This document shows, in pieces, positions 61,868 to 64,000 of a stretch of DNA of 64,000 bases; position 1 is the stretch's first letter, and every line of letters begins with the position of its first letter. Origin of the DNA: Prevotella pectinovora (GTDB lineage Bacteria; Bacteroidota; Bacteroidia; Bacteroidales; Bacteroidaceae); contig NZ_JXQI01000039.1 in NCBI RefSeq assembly GCF_000834015.1, forward strand, positions 1-64,000, written 5' to 3'. The position numbers were made by a program, and so were the translations under genes. A model generated the notes under the pieces. The model made no database searches, was not told where the DNA came from, and saw nothing but the letters and a program-made list of their open reading frames with translations.

Positions 61868-61920
61868 TCAACTTGTCAACTCGTTACTTGTTAACTTGTC
61901 AACTTGTTACTCGTCAACTC
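61868..61920 (+). repeat. Tandem TTGTCAACT-type repeat
   Basis: Degenerate head-to-tail copies of AACTTGTCAACTCGTTA. Similar words occur near 53150-53187 and 63363-63385. Confidence 0.5.
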
Positions 61921-61928
61921 AAAACATC

Positions 61929-63341
61929 CTATTTCTTCCAGTCATCCGTTCTGAATGAACTTATTGGCAGTCCGTCGCAGAACAGGTCGCCGTCTGCCCA
62001 GTCTTTGAAAGCATAGCGGACACTGACGGGATTTTTCACCTTGTCGCTCTTCACGTAGAGCTTGCTGCGTTCTATCCATGCCTTGGCAGGATGGAACACG
62101 CTGTCAGCACCAGCCACCTCAACGAGGTCGCTCTTCAGACCATTCTTGCCGTATATCCACATTCCGGCACGGTCGAACGATACCACGGCAGTGTCGCCCT
62201 TGAACTCTACATTCTTATAGCAGGCGCTCTCAGAAGTTATACCCTTTATTCCGTAAGTCTTGTCGAGGGCGAGCAGGGCGAGGCGCATTCCGGCAATCTG
62301 CTTCTTGCGAGGATGAATGCCATATTCCAGTCCGGCATCCATAAGCACCGCCATTCCCACGTTCTTGTTCATCTGTTCCGCCTTTGCCTGCTGTTCGCGC
62401 AGGAAAGCACTGTTATACTGCTGCCAGTTGATGAGGCTATAGTCGTAAGGCGCTATCTGACAGAAATAGAACGGGAAGTCACCCCTCTGCCATTCTTCTC
62501 TCCATCCTTGTATCATGCGGGAGAAGAGGTCGGCATAGTAGCTGGAGCGGCTCACGTTCTCTTCGCCCTGATACCATATCACACCACGCATGGCGATGCC
62601 AGCAAGAGGATGGAGCATACCGTTGTAGAGCACCGTAGCGGTGCGGTTTTTTGATTTTATCGTTTCCTGTGATTCCGGCAGTTCTATCTGTGGAAAAGCC
62701 TTCAGCCAGTCTCTTCTCATCCATGCCTCGCATGAGGAACCGCCCCATGAGGTGACGATGAGGCCTACGGGAACGTTGAGCATCCGTCGGAGCTCGCGTC
62801 CGAAATGATATGCCGTGGCACTGAAATCGCGTACTGCCATTGGCGATGCCTCCTGCCATGACCCTACAACATCCTCTTGCGGTTCGAATTTGCTCGTACG
62901 CTTCACTGTGAAGAGACGCATCTCTTTGTCGCTGCTATGGAGTATGTCCTCCACGGCATTCTCCACGGGCTGGTTCTTGAATCCCTTCATCGGCATCTCC
63001 ATATTGCTTTGTCCGGAACATATCCACAGTTCGCCCATGAGTATGTCGTTGACAACAGTCTTTTCGCCATCGTTGAATGTGATGGAGTAGGGACCGCCGG
63101 CAGACGGTGTAGTGATGCTGACTTTCCATTTCCCGTCATTGTCCGTCTTTGTCGTTATTGTCTTTTTGTTCCACGATGCCGTGATCTTCACCGTGGCGTT
63201 TGCCTTGGCAGTTCCCCAGAGGTTGGCTTCCGTCTGTTGTTGCATAACCATACCGTTGGAGAATATCCTTGGCAGTGTAACCTTAGCGCTCGCTGTTGAT
63301 GCGGCAGCGATGATGGCGCCTAATATTAATATCTTCTTCAT
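61929..63341 (-). CDS. Sialate O-acetylesterase family carbohydrate esterase
   Basis: Encodes 470 residues from the ATG at 63341 (MKKILILGAIIAAASTASA signal peptide); the longer frame to 63605 overlaps the upstream gene. A small beta domain (VTLPRIFSNGMVMQQQTEAN, LWGTAKANATVKITASWNKK) precedes the SGNH-like esterase core: MGELWICSGQSNMEMPM with the nucleophile Ser, VTSWGGSSCEAWM (Gly block) and IWYQGEENVSR. These enzymes remove O-acetyl groups from sialic acid or from xylan/pectin sugars. The gene begins 35 bp after the end of a glycoside hydrolase gene, so glycan de-acetylation coupled to hydrolysis is likely. Confidence 0.85.
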   Translation of the reverse strand: MKKILILGAIIAAASTASAKVTLPRIFSNGMVMQQQTEANLWGTAKANATVKITASWNKKTITTKTDNDGKWKVSITTPSAGGPYSITFNDGEKTVVNDILMGELWICSGQSNMEMPMKGFKNQPVENAVEDILHSSDKEMRLFTVKRTSKFEPQEDVVGSWQEASPMAVRDFSATAYHFGRELRRMLNVPVGLIVTSWGGSSCEAWMRRDWLKAFPQIELPESQETIKSKNRTATVLYNGMLHPLAGIAMRGVIWYQGEENVSRSSYYADLFSRMIQGWREEWQRGDFPFYFCQIAPYDYSLINWQQYNSAFLREQQAKAEQMNKNVGMAVLMDAGLEYGIHPRKKQIAGMRLALLALDKTYGIKGITSESACYKNVEFKGDTAVVSFDRAGMWIYGKNGLKSDLVEVAGADSVFHPAKAWIERSKLYVKSDKVKNPVSVRYAFKDWADGDLFCDGLPISSFRTDDWKK

Positions 63342-63376
63342 GTATTTGTTTGTTTCTAATGTTCTTGTCAACTCGT

Positions 63377-64000
63377 CTACTTGCTGATCATTATCGGAGA
63401 TGTAAGTCCCGACGGCAACAGGTCCTTGCTTGCGCGGCGGTATTTGCCGTTGGTCCATATTCCTGTGAAAGGCGCCTTTCCCTCGTCGTTGCCTTGTAGG
63501 GCATTTGCCCATGTGTTCACCACGACTATTTTCAGCGAGTTCTTGCCCTTCTTCACAGCCTGCGTTATGTCTACGGTGTATGGCGGACGCCATGCTGTGC
63601 CGCACTGCTTGCCGTTGACGTATACCGTAGCGATGTCTGCCACCGTGCCGAGGTCTATCACTACGCTCTCGTCCTTGGCAGGAGAATGCTTTCGCTTGAA
63701 AGTCGTTTCATAGGCAGCATGACCGGAATAGTATCTGATGCTGTTGTCGTCGGTAAACGATGTCCAGTCTTTCAGTTCCTTCATCTCCACCACCTTTCCT
63801 GTGGTTTCGAACGTCACCTTCCATCCGTTGTTGTCTATCGGCATCATCTCGCCGACGTGTTTGGGCTGATAGAGATAATCTGCGTCAATCTCATTGTCGG
63901 TGAACACATAGAAGAGGGCGTCGTCGGCAGCGAGAGCTATCTCACTGTTGGCGTCAACCTTCATTGTTCTGTTGTGTTCGGCATCTATGATATAGCAATA
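63377..64000 (-). CDS. C-terminal part of a glycoside hydrolase (GH106/GH2-like), cut by the window edge
   Basis: The frame is open to the right edge of the window, so only the last about 207 residues are seen; the Met at 63964 is internal. The segment LKDWTSFTDDNSIRYYSGHA, YETTFKR and VIDLGTVADIATVYVNGKQC, GTAWRPPYTVDIT is a galactose-binding-like beta-sandwich found at the ends of GH106 rhamnosidases and related GH2-type enzymes (IKYYSGxAxYxxxF ... LxLGxVxxxAxVxxNGxxxGxxWxxP). The catalytic domain lies outside the window, so the activity cannot be read here. It is followed on the same strand by the esterase gene. Confidence 0.7.
   Translation of the reverse strand, partial: YCYIIDAEHNRTMKVDANSEIALAADDALFYVFTDNEIDADYLYQPKHVGEMMPIDNNGWKVTFETTGKVVEMKELKDWTSFTDDNSIRYYSGHAAYETTFKRKHSPAKDESVVIDLGTVADIATVYVNGKQCGTAWRPPYTVDITQAVKKGKNSLKIVVVNTWANALQGNDEGKAPFTGIWTNGKYRRASKDLLPSGLTSPIMISK

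Noticed and set aside
1..64000. CRISPR array
   Set aside because: The repeats found are either 160 bp tandem units, dispersed inverted-repeat elements or short palindromes; none shows regular repeat-spacer spacing and no cas gene is present.

Overview
The window reads as chromosome of a human-associated Bacteroidales bacterium, most likely Prevotella/Segatella. The evidence is the many TAnnTTTG -7 boxes (often with TTTG or TTG about 20 bp upstream), families typical of the phylum (GLPGLI with a barrel receptor, Bacteroidetes-type LptD, DUF349, DUF5056, DUF6249, DUF4846, DUF5703, GH78), a CfxA beta-lactamase, and secreted proteins ending in a Prevotella-like GIYI/NGKK tail. Species assignment is inference.

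Layout. 0-6.4 kb: a small secreted protein, a TPR/HTH membrane regulator, a damaged micro-ORF and a GLPGLI/outer-membrane barrel pair. 6.4-6.8 kb: tRNA-Arg(CCG) followed by a tandem array of its own 3' half. 7.3-9.6 kb: an oxaloacetate-decarboxylase-like enzyme and an HD hydrolase. 9.6-28.8 kb is accessory: an ORF-less group II intron, three AAA ATPases, a nuclease-methyltransferase fused protein in an operon with one of them, a HigB/HigA pair whose toxin carries an amber stop, an excisionase-like DNA-binding protein, a nucleoside phosphorylase / aminoglycoside nucleotidyltransferase / RibD-like operon, an intact IS4-family element, cfxA, and several gene fragments. 28.9-54.9 kb returns to core-type genes: LptD, MaoC, a peptidase M15, a frameshifted ndk, a rhamnosidase/DUF5703/BASS transporter cluster, tricorn protease, DUF349, CorA, a TonB receptor, a papain-like hydrolase, an ECF sigma operon and an FMN/4Fe-4S protein with a nitroreductase. 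54.9-56.3 kb is repeat-built and gene-free. 56.3-61.7 kb encodes three secreted proteins headed by an M6 metalloprotease. 61.9-64 kb encodes a sialate O-acetylesterase and the end of a glycoside hydrolase.

Across the whole window lies a family of about 183 bp inverted-repeat elements (TIR CCCAAATCGGTCATTAGG). Four full copies are flanked by 5 bp direct repeats. One is nested in another copy, one sits inside a second repeat family whose empty site is also present, and one has landed on a start codon. The strongest candidates for a new system are this mobile element family and the ATPase + nuclease-methyltransferase operon with its palindrome-rich leader.

All functional calls come from reading the sequence. 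Statements about family members are from general knowledge, and no search was run.
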